Below, in pieces: positions 24,923-34,800 of a stretch of DNA of 64,000 bases. Position 1 is the first letter of the stretch; every line of letters begins with the position of its first letter. The DNA comes from Prevotella sp. (GTDB taxonomy: Bacteria; Bacteroidota; Bacteroidia; Bacteroidales; Bacteroidaceae). The position numbers were made by a program, and so were the translations under genes. The stretch spans positions 62,001-126,000 of the forward strand of contig JAFRPY010000008.1 of the NCBI GenBank assembly GCA_017428925.1. Reading direction: 5' to 3'. Under the pieces are notes generated by a model, which did not search any database, was not told the DNA's origin, and saw only the letters and a program-made list of their open reading frames with translations.

Positions 24923-27565
24923 ATGAAACTTAAATTTAATATTCAATATAACACAGAGTGGGGACAGGCCATGCACCTGCTCGTGAAATACAAGACGAGC
25001 GACGGGCGTTTGCATGAACAGGATTTGATGATGCAGACGCAAGACGGAGGTCTTTGGTGGCTTGACGTCGTATTGATGGAATCTCGCCAGCGTCGAATTA
25101 TCCAGTTGGAATATGTTTATCAGGTGGAGAATGCAGACGGGCAGGTTTTGAGGCGAGAGTGGAACCAGGTGAAGCGTCTGTATGCTACCGACAACACGAA
25201 GACTTTCTGTTTTTCCGACCTTTGGAGAGACGTTCCGCTCAATTACCATCTTTATACTTATATCCACAGACGATATGCGAAGGGAATAGAAGCACTGGTG
25301 TTGCCTTTGTTCCGTAAGACCGTGGTGTTCAGGGTTTCGGCTCCTCAGCTTGGTGAAGGCGAGTCGCTCGCTTTGGTGGGCAACCATCCTGCCATCGGCA
25401 GTTGGAATCCTACCCGCTATCTGCCCCTCCAGCATATTGGTGAGTTCGACTGGATGCTTTCCGTTAATGTAGATGGAATGGTTATGCCGTTGGAGTATAA
25501 ATATGTTATTATAGACGACAAGACCCGCCAGCTGAAAACATGGGAAGAGGGTGACAATCGAACAACGGGCGAAATCGCGATAGCCGACGGAGAAGTGCAT
25601 GTGCGCTATGGTGACTCGCTTCGCGTTAAAGAAACAACGTGGAAGGCGGCTGGTGTGGTGGTTCCTTTATTCTCTTTGCGGTCGGAACGTAGTTGCGGAG
25701 TTGGTGATTTCACGGATTTGAAGTTGCTGGCAGACTGGGCTTCGCTTGTTGGAATGAAGGTTATCCAACTGTTGCCCGTCAACGACACGACCAGCAGCCA
25801 TACATGGAACGATTCCCATCCATATAATATTATTTCTGCCTTTGCCCTTCATCCTCATTACATAGACCTTGACCAGCTGCCCCTAAGCGACGAGGAGTTT
25901 ATGCGCCAGTATGCTAGGCAAAGGAGGGAACTTAATGCCCTGCACGATAGTGACTATGTTGCTGTTGACCGCGTGAAATGGACTTTCATCAAGAAATCGT
26001 TTGAAGAAAGTGGAAAAACGTTGTTGGAAAGCACATCGTTTAAGTCATTTTTCGCTAAGAACGAGGACTGGCTGCCCGATTATGCTGAATTCTGCGTGAA
26101 GCGAGACTGCCCGGATGCTGATGAAGAGCAACGCGAGAAACTCTTAAAGCTTCACTATTTCGTTCAGTATCATTTGCATATCCAATTCCAGGAAGCGGCC
26201 AACTATGCGCGAGGAAAAGGAGTTTCGCTGAAAGGCGACCTGCCAATTGGCGTGTGCCGGGATAGTGTGGAGACATGGAAGCATCCCGATTTCTTTAATC
26301 TCGACATGCAGACAGGTACTCCGCCCGACATCTATCATCCTAACGGACAGAACTGGGGATTCCCCACTTATCGCTGGAATACCCAGTCGAAGAGTACGGA
26401 CCAATTGACACTCAACCAGTATTTCCGCCGCCGCTTCCAATGGATGGAACAGTATTTTGACGCCTTTCGCATAGACCATGTGATAGGATACTTCCGCTTG
26501 TGGGAAATTCCTAAGGATGCTATTTATGCGACGATGGGGCATTTCCATCCGGCCCTGCCCATGAGTCGCGAGGAAATCGAACAGATGGGACTGACTTTCC
26601 ATCAAGAACTCTACACCCGGCCTTTCATCAACGACCGTATACTCGACCGCATTTTCGGGATTCATGCCCAGTTCGTGCGCGACACGTTCCTCGTTCGTAA
26701 GCAGTATGGACTCTACGGATTGAAGTCGGATTTTGATACCCAGCAGAAGGTCAGAACCCATTTCGAGGGGCATCGTGACGAGAACAGCCTGTGGATTCGC
26801 GAGGGACTTTACCGCATCATCTCAAATGTGCTCTTCATCGAAGATGCCAGACAGCCCGGAATGTTCCATCCGCGGTTCGCCATTGACAAGGAACCCGTCT
26901 ACGAAATACTTGGAAAAGAAGAGAAAGAGGCCTATATGCGCATCTATAACAGCTATTTCTATGAGCGGCATAACGGCTTCTGGGCCTGGCATGCCATACG
27001 GCTTTTGGCGGATATCTTACAAGATACGCGTATGCTCGTATGTGCTGAAGACCTGGGAATGTTGCCTGCTTCGGTGGCTCATGTACTCGACACACTCCGC
27101 ATTCTCACACTCGAAATTCAGTCGTTGCCAAAGGATGTCGGTCTGGAATTTGCTCATCTTGAGGCAAATCCCTATCGTAGCGTGGCCACAATCAGCACCC
27201 ATGATATGCCGTCGATGCGCCTGTGGTGGGAAGAGAATGCCGGTCGGGCACAGCGATATTTCAGCACTATGCTCCAGCGCGAAGGGCGTGCCCCGCTTAA
27301 CCTTTCTGCCCAGATGGCCGAAGAGATTATTGCACGCCACCTCTATTGTCCGTCGATGCTGTGCTTGCTGAGCATACAAGACTGGCTGGCTATGGATTCG
27401 ACGCTGAGGTCGAAGAATGTTCGTCAAGAGCGCATCAATGAGCCTTACGACTGTTACAACCAATGGAAGTATCGCATGAATGTGACTATCGAACAGCTGT
27501 TGGATGCGCGCCAGTATAATCAGAAACTGCTGACGATGATAACGCGTAGCAAGAGAATCCGCTAA
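24923..27565 (+). CDS. malQ: 4-Alpha-glucanotransferase (amylomaltase, GH77) with starch-binding domains
   Basis: Transfers alpha-1,4-glucan segments in cytoplasmic glycogen or maltodextrin metabolism. The 880-residue protein starts with two CBM20-like domains (about residues 1-105 and 125-230, the second containing LVGNHPAIGSWNP). A GH77 catalytic domain follows. The nucleophile Asp is D518 in FRIDHVIGYF, the acid/base Glu lies in VCAEDLGMLP near residue 710, and the stabiliser is in STHDMPSMR. The long form with tandem CBM20 resembles plant DPE2. There is no signal peptide. A consensus promoter sits directly on the start codon. The HAD phosphatase gene follows 9 bp after the stop. Confidence 0.94.
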   Translation: MKLKFNIQYNTEWGQAMHLLVKYKTSDGRLHEQDLMMQTQDGGLWWLDVVLMESRQRRIIQLEYVYQVENADGQVLRREWNQVKRLYATDNTKTFCFSDLWRDVPLNYHLYTYIHRRYAKGIEALVLPLFRKTVVFRVSAPQLGEGESLALVGNHPAIGSWNPTRYLPLQHIGEFDWMLSVNVDGMVMPLEYKYVIIDDKTRQLKTWEEGDNRTTGEIAIADGEVHVRYGDSLRVKETTWKAAGVVVPLFSLRSERSCGVGDFTDLKLLADWASLVGMKVIQLLPVNDTTSSHTWNDSHPYNIISAFALHPHYIDLDQLPLSDEEFMRQYARQRRELNALHDSDYVAVDRVKWTFIKKSFEESGKTLLESTSFKSFFAKNEDWLPDYAEFCVKRDCPDADEEQREKLLKLHYFVQYHLHIQFQEAANYARGKGVSLKGDLPIGVCRDSVETWKHPDFFNLDMQTGTPPDIYHPNGQNWGFPTYRWNTQSKSTDQLTLNQYFRRRFQWMEQYFDAFRIDHVIGYFRLWEIPKDAIYATMGHFHPALPMSREEIEQMGLTFHQELYTRPFINDRILDRIFGIHAQFVRDTFLVRKQYGLYGLKSDFDTQQKVRTHFEGHRDENSLWIREGLYRIISNVLFIEDARQPGMFHPRFAIDKEPVYEILGKEEKEAYMRIYNSYFYERHNGFWAWHAIRLLADILQDTRMLVCAEDLGMLPASVAHVLDTLRILTLEIQSLPKDVGLEFAHLEANPYRSVATISTHDMPSMRLWWEENAGRAQRYFSTMLQREGRAPLNLSAQMAEEIIARHLYCPSMLCLLSIQDWLAMDSTLRSKNVRQERINEPYDCYNQWKYRMNVTIEQLLDARQYNQKLLTMITRSKRIR

Positions 27566-27574
27566 CTATTGCAG

Positions 27575-28228
27575 ATGAAAGAATTCTCTACCTATATCTT
27601 CGACCTCGACGGCACGTTGCTCGATACGCTCAACGACCTTTATCAGAGCGTGAACCATGCCATGAAAGCATGTGGTTTCCCGTTGCATACCCGGGAAGAA
27701 GTGCGTAGTTTCGTGGGAAATGGAGTTCGCATGCTGATGATACGGGCAGTTCCCGATGGCATTCAGAATCCGCGATTCGAAGAAGCATTCGACGTTTTCC
27801 GGCAACATTACTTGCAGCATTCGCTCGATACGACTCATCCTTATCCGGGTATCGAAGAAATGTTATCTCAACTTAAGAAGCTTGGTAAGCACTTGGCGGT
27901 GGTGAGCAATAAGCTTGATGTTGCCACAAAGGAATTGGTCCGCCATTTCTTTGGTGGCCTTATAGATGTGGCTATTGGTGAAAACGAGGCCGCCGGAGTG
28001 CGCAAGAAACCGGCTCCCGATACCGTTGATGAGGCTTTGCGCCAATTGGGAGTAGGGAAGGAGGGTGCTGTCTATGTAGGAGATAGCGACGTGGACTTGC
28101 AAACGGCAATCAATAGCAAGTTGCCGTGTATTAGCGTGCTTTGGGGATTTCGCGACCGCGATTTCCTGAATGCTCACGGAGCATCCGTATATGCCACAAC
28201 ACCTGAAGAAATCCTTGATTTCAATTAG
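27575..28228 (+). CDS. HAD-superfamily phosphatase, phosphoglycolate phosphatase-like
   Basis: A 217-residue haloacid dehalogenase hydrolase of the Gph/beta-phosphoglucomutase class. Motif I is FDLDGTLLDT with nucleophile Asp, the cap domain covers about residues 15-85, motif II lies in VVSNK, and the KPAPDTV and YVGDSDVDLQTA segments are motifs III and IV. The likely substrate is 2-phosphoglycolate or a sugar phosphate; a role beside amylomaltase would also fit the latter. The ATG at 27575 is used because the frame's only earlier start is a TTG. Its stop codon lies inside the first unit of a 22-bp tandem array. Confidence 0.85.
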   Translation: MKEFSTYIFDLDGTLLDTLNDLYQSVNHAMKACGFPLHTREEVRSFVGNGVRMLMIRAVPDGIQNPRFEEAFDVFRQHYLQHSLDTTHPYPGIEEMLSQLKKLGKHLAVVSNKLDVATKELVRHFFGGLIDVAIGENEAAGVRKKPAPDTVDEALRQLGVGKEGAVYVGDSDVDLQTAINSKLPCISVLWGFRDRDFLNAHGASVYATTPEEILDFN

Positions 28229-28354
28229 ACTTTATTTGATTTGTAATTAAACTTTATTTGACTTGCAATTAGACTTTAAATGCATCGCAATTAGACTTTA
28301 ATTGCAACTCATTTAAACTTTAAAAGGAATGCATTTAGGCTTTAATTGCAACGC
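28223..28354. repeat. Tandem array of 22-bp units (second locus, different sequence)
   Basis: Six units of exactly 22 bp starting at 28223, 28245, 28267, 28289, 28311 and 28333. Consensus AATTAGACTTTAATTGC plus five joiner bases. The best hairpin is GCAATTA (28287-28293) with TAATTGC (28299-28305). The first unit includes the stop codon of the upstream phosphatase gene. Unit length and hairpin design match the arrays at 13646 and 56564, but the sequence does not. Confidence 0.9.
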
Positions 28355-28385
28355 TTCCACGCATTAATTGTAAACGGTCGAAAAA

Positions 28386-28443
28386 CTCCCGGAAGAAAAT
28401 TTGAAAAACTCTTGGTTAAGTTCATCAATTTTCCTTCCGGGAG
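28386..28443 (-). terminator. Terminator of the Dcu operon
   Basis: CTCCCGGAAG (28386-28395) and CTTCCGGGAG (28434-28443) are perfect inverted repeats, extended inward by AAAAT/ATTTT with one bulge. On the minus strand the stem is followed by TTTTT. It lies 27 bp beyond the stop of the promoter-distal dcu gene. Confidence 0.7.
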
Positions 28444-28469
28444 ATGATGTCAGGAACCTATATTTCTGT

Positions 28470-29912
28470 TCAGAAGAAGATGTCTGAGATGATGTAGGCA
28501 ATGACCGTGCTGACGAAAACGCTGATGAGTCCTGGAACCATAAACGAGTGGTTGAGCACGTATTTTCCAATCTTCGTCGTACCTGTGCGGTCAATGTTTA
28601 CCGTTGCAATATCAGTTGGATAGTTGGGAATGAAGAAGTATCCATAAACGCAAGGCAGAGCACCGAGCAATATCCAACCAGGAATGTCCAACTTATAGGC
28701 TACGGGCAGGAGGGCTACGACAACAGCAGCCTGCGAATTGATCAGTACGGAGAAGATGAAGAACACAAGGGCGATGGCCCATGGATAGTTGTCCACCATT
28801 TCGTCAAGAAGATTTTCCACCTCAGCCATGTGGGCACCGAAGAAGGTGTTGGCCAGCCATGCGATACCATAGATGGCAACCACAGCCACCATACCCGACT
28901 GCCAGACGTTGCCTGCAACAGCACTCTTCGGCTTTGCCCCGCAGATGATAATCATCAGGGCTGCAGCCGCAATAAGGATAATCTGGATGACAAGATACAT
29001 GTGGATGGTGGTGGGAACTTTCTCTGTAACACCAGCCATAACAATTCCAGCCGAGGCCAGATTGGCTGCGCTTACGGTCTTTCCTGTGGGAAGAGCCACA
29101 TCCTTTGCTCCTTCAACGGCCACCACGGAGTCGAAAGCGGGCAGGATGTTCTGGGCAAAGGCAAGGATGACAATCAGCACGATGGCGGCAAGGAAAATAT
29201 AGACAGCCCATTTCGACTTCTTGTCAATCTGCTTGTCCAAAGTGGTTGCGGTGTCTCCGTAAACAAAGGCATACTGTACGGGATCCTTGATTTTTTCCAT
29301 GAACTCAGGATCTTTGTCGAGGTCGAGCCCCCTGTTGTATGACCAAGTGGCAGCGGCAATGATACCGCAAAGACAGGCAGGAATGGTAACGGCGACAATC
29401 TGGGGAATGGAGATAGTGAATCCGTTGAGGCCAGATATCGTTGAAAATGCCACTACTGCGGCCGAAATGGGAGAACAGACGATGGCCAGCATCGAGGCCA
29501 CGGATGCCACGGCCAGCGGACGCTCGGGACGGATGCCTTTCTTGATGGCCACATCGGTAACGATAGGCATTAGGGTGTACATGACGTGTCCCGTACCGCA
29601 AACAACGGTAAGGAAGAACGTGCTCAGCGGAGCCAGGAATGTGATGTACTTCGGATGCTTGCGCAAAATGCGCTCCACAATCTGAATCATCCAGTCCATG
29701 CCGCCCGAAGCCTGGAGCACGCCAGCACAGGTGACGGCTGCCACGATGATATAGATAACGTCGGTAGGGGGTGTGCCAGGTTTCAGTCCATGGTCGAACA
29801 CGAGAATGGCTAGGCCCAGTCCTGCAATGGCTCCCAGCGCAAGGCTGCCATACTTGGAACCCAGATAGAGTGCCAGGAGAACTACTAATAATTCTATAAT
29901 GATAATCAACAT
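28470..29912 (-). CDS. Anaerobic C4-dicarboxylate transporter, Dcu family (distal copy)
   Basis: A 480-residue inner-membrane carrier with 10-12 predicted helices. It matches the DcuA/DcuB family: the N-terminal LALYLGSKYGSLALGAIAGLG segment, PPTDVIYIIVAAVTCAGVLQASGGMDWM near residue 50, GTGHVMYTLMPIV near 110 and the C-terminal NYPTDIATVNIDRTGTTKIGKYV. Dcu carriers exchange fumarate, malate, aspartate and succinate, which fits succinate-producing anaerobic metabolism. It lies 13 bp after a paralogue of identical length and very similar sequence, so the pair arose by tandem duplication. Confidence 0.92.
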   Translation of the reverse strand: MLIIIIELLVVLLALYLGSKYGSLALGAIAGLGLAILVFDHGLKPGTPPTDVIYIIVAAVTCAGVLQASGGMDWMIQIVERILRKHPKYITFLAPLSTFFLTVVCGTGHVMYTLMPIVTDVAIKKGIRPERPLAVASVASMLAIVCSPISAAVVAFSTISGLNGFTISIPQIVAVTIPACLCGIIAAATWSYNRGLDLDKDPEFMEKIKDPVQYAFVYGDTATTLDKQIDKKSKWAVYIFLAAIVLIVILAFAQNILPAFDSVVAVEGAKDVALPTGKTVSAANLASAGIVMAGVTEKVPTTIHMYLVIQIILIAAAALMIIICGAKPKSAVAGNVWQSGMVAVVAIYGIAWLANTFFGAHMAEVENLLDEMVDNYPWAIALVFFIFSVLINSQAAVVVALLPVAYKLDIPGWILLGALPCVYGYFFIPNYPTDIATVNIDRTGTTKIGKYVLNHSFMVPGLISVFVSTVIAYIISDIFF

Positions 29913-29925
29913 AGTCGGTAGGGAT

Positions 29926-31368
29926 TTAATAGAGAATCATTGACAAAATGTAAGCCACAATGGTACTGGTAAACACATGGATAAGTCCAGGCATCATGAA
30001 CGAGTGGTTGAGCAGGTATTTACCGATGACGGTAGTACCCGAGCGGTCAAAGTTAACCGTGGCGATATCCGAAGGATAGTTGGGAATAAAGAAGTAACCG
30101 TAGACACTGGGCAGCACGCCAAGCAGGACAGGACCGGGAATTCCCAGCGAATAAGCCAGCGGGAGCATCGAGACAACAACTGCACCTTGTGAATTGATGA
30201 GCACGGAGACAAGGAAGAATACAAAGGCAATCGACCAGTTGTATTTGGCTACAATGTCGCCAAGCATGGCCTGCATTTCGTCGGTATAGTTGGAGAAGTA
30301 GGTGTCGGCCAGCCATGCAATACCGAAAATGGCAACTACGGCCACCATTCCGGATTGCCAAACGGCTCCGTGTACGGCCTTTGTTGGTGATGCCTTGCAG
30401 AACAGAATCATAATGGCAGCGGCAGTAATCATCACAATCTGGATGATAACATTCATCTTGAGCTTGACTGTTGACATTTCGGTGATTCCAGGTATAACGG
30501 CCTTGGCCTTAGCAAGAGCCGCGGCGCTGGCTACGGTTCCGTCGGGGAAGGTATAGTCAGGAGCGTCCTTGATGGCTTTTATTGTACTGTATTCAGGAAG
30601 AATGTCCTGGAATATGGCAAAAAGCACGATGATGATTAGGGCGCCAAGAAAAACATAGACGGCATTTTTCGCACTTTGAGGTATCTCTTTGTCGAGTGTA
30701 GTGGCTGAACCTCCATAGATGTACTCGCGCTGGACGGGGTCCTGAATCTTCTTTTGGAACTCAGGATCTTTGTCAAGGTCTAGTCCACGGTGATACGAGG
30801 CAGTAGCTGCCGCCATAAGTCCGCACAGGCAAGCAGGTATGCTGACCATCAGGACCTTGGGGATGGAGATGTCGAAGCCGTTGGCATTTGAGATGGTAAC
30901 AAAAGCCACCACGGCAGCAGCAATAGGCGAACAAGTGATACCTACCTGTGAAGCAATAGAGGCCACGCCACACGGACGTTCCGGTCGAATGCCCTTTTTG
31001 ATGGCGATGTCGCAAATAATTGGCATCAGCGTGTAAACCACGTGGCCTGTTCCCACGAGTACAGTCAGGAAGAATGTGCAGAGGGGAGCCAAGAACGTGA
31101 TGCGGTCGGGATGCTTGCGAAGCATTTTCTCAGCAATCTGTATCAACCAGTCCATACCGCCTGAAGCCTGCATGATGCCAGCGCAGGTAACGGCGGCGAT
31201 GATGATATAGATTACGTCAGTAGGTGGGGAACCCGGTTTCATACCGAAACCAAAGACCAGTAGAGCCAGACCGATGCCGGAAATGGCTCCCAGAGCCAGG
31301 CTTCCGTATCGCGAACCCACGTAGAGTGCCAGTAGTACAACAAGCAACTCGATAATCATTAAAACCAT
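29926..31368 (-). CDS. Anaerobic C4-dicarboxylate transporter, Dcu family (proximal copy)
   Basis: A 480-residue paralogue of the neighbouring gene, with the same landmarks: PPTDVIYIIIAAVTCAGIMQASGGMDWL, GTGHVVYTLMPII, and the C-terminal NYPSDIATVNFDRSGTTVIGKYL. The clearest differences are in the central loop at about residues 210-320 (for example GGSATTLDKEIPQSAKNA), the usual variable region. The copies may differ in substrate or exchange direction, as DcuA and DcuB do in E. coli; sequence alone does not decide this. It is transcribed first, with a TATCTTTG -7 element 53 bp upstream. Confidence 0.92.
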   Translation of the reverse strand: MVLMIIELLVVLLALYVGSRYGSLALGAISGIGLALLVFGFGMKPGSPPTDVIYIIIAAVTCAGIMQASGGMDWLIQIAEKMLRKHPDRITFLAPLCTFFLTVLVGTGHVVYTLMPIICDIAIKKGIRPERPCGVASIASQVGITCSPIAAAVVAFVTISNANGFDISIPKVLMVSIPACLCGLMAAATASYHRGLDLDKDPEFQKKIQDPVQREYIYGGSATTLDKEIPQSAKNAVYVFLGALIIIVLFAIFQDILPEYSTIKAIKDAPDYTFPDGTVASAAALAKAKAVIPGITEMSTVKLKMNVIIQIVMITAAAIMILFCKASPTKAVHGAVWQSGMVAVVAIFGIAWLADTYFSNYTDEMQAMLGDIVAKYNWSIAFVFFLVSVLINSQGAVVVSMLPLAYSLGIPGPVLLGVLPSVYGYFFIPNYPSDIATVNFDRSGTTVIGKYLLNHSFMMPGLIHVFTSTIVAYILSMILY

Positions 31369-31421
31369 AGATTTAAGTTTTTAATTGTAATGTTGATAGA
31401 TTGTCTGTTTTTCTTTGATTG

Positions 31422-31429
31422 CAAAGATA
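31422..31429 (-). promoter_or_regulatory. -7 element of the Dcu operon
   Basis: Plus-strand CAAAGATA reads TATCTTTG on the minus strand. No TTTG at the expected -33 position, so an activator may be needed. Confidence 0.5.
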
Positions 31430-31521
31430 ATGAAAAAGTTGGAATGTTAATTGATATTTGAACATTTTTTTTGATTTAGGTCAAAAATAATAAGATTTGC
31501 TGATGATTTCATGGATTAGGT

Positions 31522-31553
31522 TTTGAATTGTGGATAGTTTGTTAGTATCTTTG
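31522..31553 (+). promoter_or_regulatory. Promoter of a candidate structured RNA
   Basis: TTTG at 31522-31525, a 20-bp spacer and TATCTTTG at 31546-31553. Predicted start near 31557. No ORF longer than a few codons follows before the terminator at 31722. Confidence 0.75.
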
Positions 31554-31556
31554 CAC

Positions 31557-31757
31557 TACAGAAAGAGACAAAATCTCAAAGAAAAGGGTATTACTTATAT
31601 AATTAAGGTTAAAGATCGTTTCAGGAATAACATTTAAGAGTAATTAGTAAGAAAAATTGAGAGAATGATTTAGGTAAACAGCTTTATTCAGACATTTAAT
31701 TGGTTAGGTAATACATTTCTCAGCAGTGGTTGTAGCGATACAATTACTGCTTTTTTG
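31557..31757 (+). ncRNA. Candidate structured RNA of about 200 nt (6S RNA-like)
   Basis: A promoter-to-terminator unit without a usable ORF: its only in-unit ATG reads ATG ATT TAG. The two ends pair over a distance: GTATTACTTA near 31590 with TAGGTAATAC near 31707 (10 bp, one G-U), then AATTAA with TTAATT inside that. This makes a long rod with an open middle, followed by the terminator hairpin. Length, isolation and rod shape recall 6S RNA, which binds RNA polymerase. Primary sequence was not matched to any known 6S RNA, so the name is tentative. The remainder of the 31369-31859 gap holds the dcu and ileS promoters. Confidence 0.5.
31722..31756 (+). terminator. Terminator of the candidate structured RNA
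   Basis: AGCAGT-GG-TTGTA (31722-31734), loop GCGA, TACAA-TT-ACTGCT (31739-31751): 13 continuous pairs with two G-U. The T run extends to 31756. Confidence 0.85.
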
Positions 31758-31774
31758 TTTTTTTTAGTCTGCCA

Positions 31775-31808
31775 TTTGCACGGATTACATGTTTTTTTTG
31801 TAATTTTG
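31775..31808 (+). promoter_or_regulatory. Promoter of ileS
   Basis: TTTG at 31775-31778, a slightly long 22-bp spacer and TAATTTTG at 31801-31808. The predicted leader is about 48 nt. Confidence 0.6.
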
Positions 31809-31859
31809 CGCCCTATAATTGAATAAAGGAAAATACAACAAGGTTAAACAGAAGTAAAT

Positions 31860-34800
31860 ATGGCTAGGAAATTTGCCGAACATGACGGTTTGAACCTGAA
31901 TCAGACCAACCTACAGATACTGGAGAAATGGAACGCAGAGAACGTGTTCCTTAAGAGTATCACAGAACGTGAGGGATGTCCTCAGTTCGTTTTCTATGAA
32001 GGACCTCCTTCTGCAAATGGCCATCCTGGCATACACCATGTGCTGGCCCGCACCATCAAGGACACCTTCAACAGATACAAGACGATGAAAGGATTTCAGG
32101 TTCATCGCAAGGCAGGCTGGGATACTCATGGCTTGCCCGTTGAACTTGGCGTGGAAAAGGAATTAGGCATTACCAAGGCAGATATTGACAATAAGGATTC
32201 GGAGAAGTATATCTCTGTGGAAAACTACAACCGCAAGTGTCGTGAAAACGTTATGATGTACACCCAGGAATGGCGCGACCTTACGGAAAAAATGGGTTAT
32301 TTTGTCGACCTTGACCATCCTTATATTACCTATGACAATAAGTATATCGAAACGCTTTGGTGGCTGTTGAAGCAATTCTATCAGAAGGGTCTACTCTATA
32401 AGGGCTACACCATTCAGCCATATTCACCTGGAGCCGGAACAGGCTTGTCGAGCCACGAACTGAACCAGCCTGGCTGTTATCGTGATGTTAAGGATACTAC
32501 TTGCACCGCACAATTCAAGATTGTTGATCCTCGTCCTGAGATGAAGGAATGGGGAACTCCTGTGTTCCTGGCATGGACAACGACTCCTTGGACTTTACCT
32601 TCAAATACAGCTCTTTGTGTGGGGCCAAAGATAGATTATGTTTGTATTCAGACCTTCAACCCATATAATGGAGAGAAGATTTCTGCCGTTATGGCAGCTG
32701 CTTTGGTGGACAATTACCTGAAACCCGATGGCGAGTTTGCCGAGATGGAATACAAGCCTGGCGATAAAGTGTTGCCTTATCGGGTTGTAGGTCAGTATAA
32801 AGGTTCCGACCTTGTTGGAATGAAGTACCAGCAGTTGATGTCTTGGGGTAAGCCTTGTGAAAAATTAGACGATAATGCTGCTGCCTTTGTGAAGAAAGCA
32901 GCCGCAGAGAATCCGGATAAGATTTTTATTGTGGGTAACGACAAGTTCGTGGAGATGGCAGACGTAGCATTCCGTGTCATTCCCGGTGATTATGTGACCA
33001 CAGACGATGGTACGGGTATCGTTCATATTGCTCCTACTTTTGGTGCGGACGATGCCAAGGTGGCCCGTGATGCCGGCATTCCTTCTCTTTTCTTGATTAA
33101 CAAGGCCGGTGAAACACGTCCGATGGTTGACTTGCAGGGTAAGTATTACGTGATGGATGAGCTGGCTGAAGAGTTTGTGAAAGCTTGTGTGAACGTTGAG
33201 GCTTATGGCAAGCATGCCGGCGACTACGTGAAGAATGCATATTCTCCCGAGTTCAACAAGAACGGTAAGTATGATGAACAGGCTGCTATGAAGGCAGAAG
33301 ACCTGAACATTGTGCTCTGCATGGAAATGAAGCAGGATGGAACAGTTTATAAAATAGAAAAGCACGTTCACAACTACCCTCATTGCTGGCGTACCGACAA
33401 ACCCGTACTTTATTATCCACTCGATTCATGGTTTATCCGTTCTACGGCATGCAAGGAGCGGATGGTAGAACTCAACAAGACCATTAACTGGAAACCAGAG
33501 TCAACAGGGACAGGACGTTTTGGTAATTGGTTGGAGAATTTGAACGACTGGAACCTCTCTCGTTCACGTTTCTGGGGAACTCCACTTCCCATTTGGCGGA
33601 ATAAGGAGACACGAGAGGAAATATGTATCGGTTCGCTCGAAGAACTTTACCAAGAGGTTGAAAAGTCTGTAAAGGCTGGCTTTATGAAGTCAAATCCGTT
33701 GAAGGACAGCGGATTTGTGCCTGGTGATATGTCTCAGGAGAATTATGATAAGATTGACCTTCATCGTCCATACGTTGATGACATCGTGTTGGTAAGCGAG
33801 AGCGGACAACCTATGGTTCGTGAGACCGACCTTATTGACGTATGGTTTGACAGCGGTTCTATGCCGTATGCCCAGGTTCACTATCCTTTCGAGAACAAAG
33901 AGGCTATTGACGAACATATTGCATTCCCTTGCGACTTTATCAATGAAGGCGTTGATCAGACGCGTGGATGGTTCTTCACTTTGCACGCCATTGCCACGAT
34001 GATTTTCGATTCTGTAGCCTTTAAGAATGTGATTTCAAGTGGTTTGGTGCTTGATGCGAAAGGCATAAAGATGTCAAAGCATATTGGAAACGTTGTGAAT
34101 CCTTTCTCTGAAATTAAGAAGAATGGTGCCGATGCAGTTCGTTTCTATATGCTTACCAATACTCAGCCATGGGACAACCTGAAGTATGACCCGAAGGGTG
34201 TTGAGGAAATGCGTCGTAAGTTCTTCGGCACATTATATAATACATACAGTTTCTTTGCCCTTTATGCCAACGTAGATGGATTTGACACGCAGATGCCGCA
34301 AGTACCTATCAGTGAGCGACCTGAGATTGATCGTTGGATAATTTCTTCATTGAATTCTCTGATAAAGGGAGTTGATGAGGCGTTGGCTGATTACGAACCG
34401 ACAAAGGCTGGTCGACTGATTGATACATTCGTCAATGACGTTTTGTCCAACTGGTATGTAAGACTTAACCGTAAACGTTTCTGGGGAAAAGATATGTCGA
34501 AAGATAAACTTTCCGCCTATCAGACGCTTTACAGCTGCTTAGAGACCGTTTCGCGATTATTAGCTCCGTTTGCTCCATTCTATGCAGACGAATTGTATCG
34601 TGATCTCACAGGTAGTGAAACCTCGGTACATCTGGCTGATTTCCCCGTTTGTCAAGAGAATGTTATCGACAACGACCTTGAGGCTCGTATGGAGATGGCT
34701 CAGAAGATTACCTCAATGGTGCTTGCCCTGCGCCGCAAGGTGAACATCAAGGTTCGCCAGCCGCTCCAGAAGATAATGATTCCCGCAGTTGACCAAGAAC

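Noticed and set aside
31557-31757. T-box or riboswitch controlling ileS
   Set aside because: The unit ends in a terminator, but ileS has its own promoter after it. No T-box sequence or specifier loop was seen, so a stand-alone RNA is more likely.
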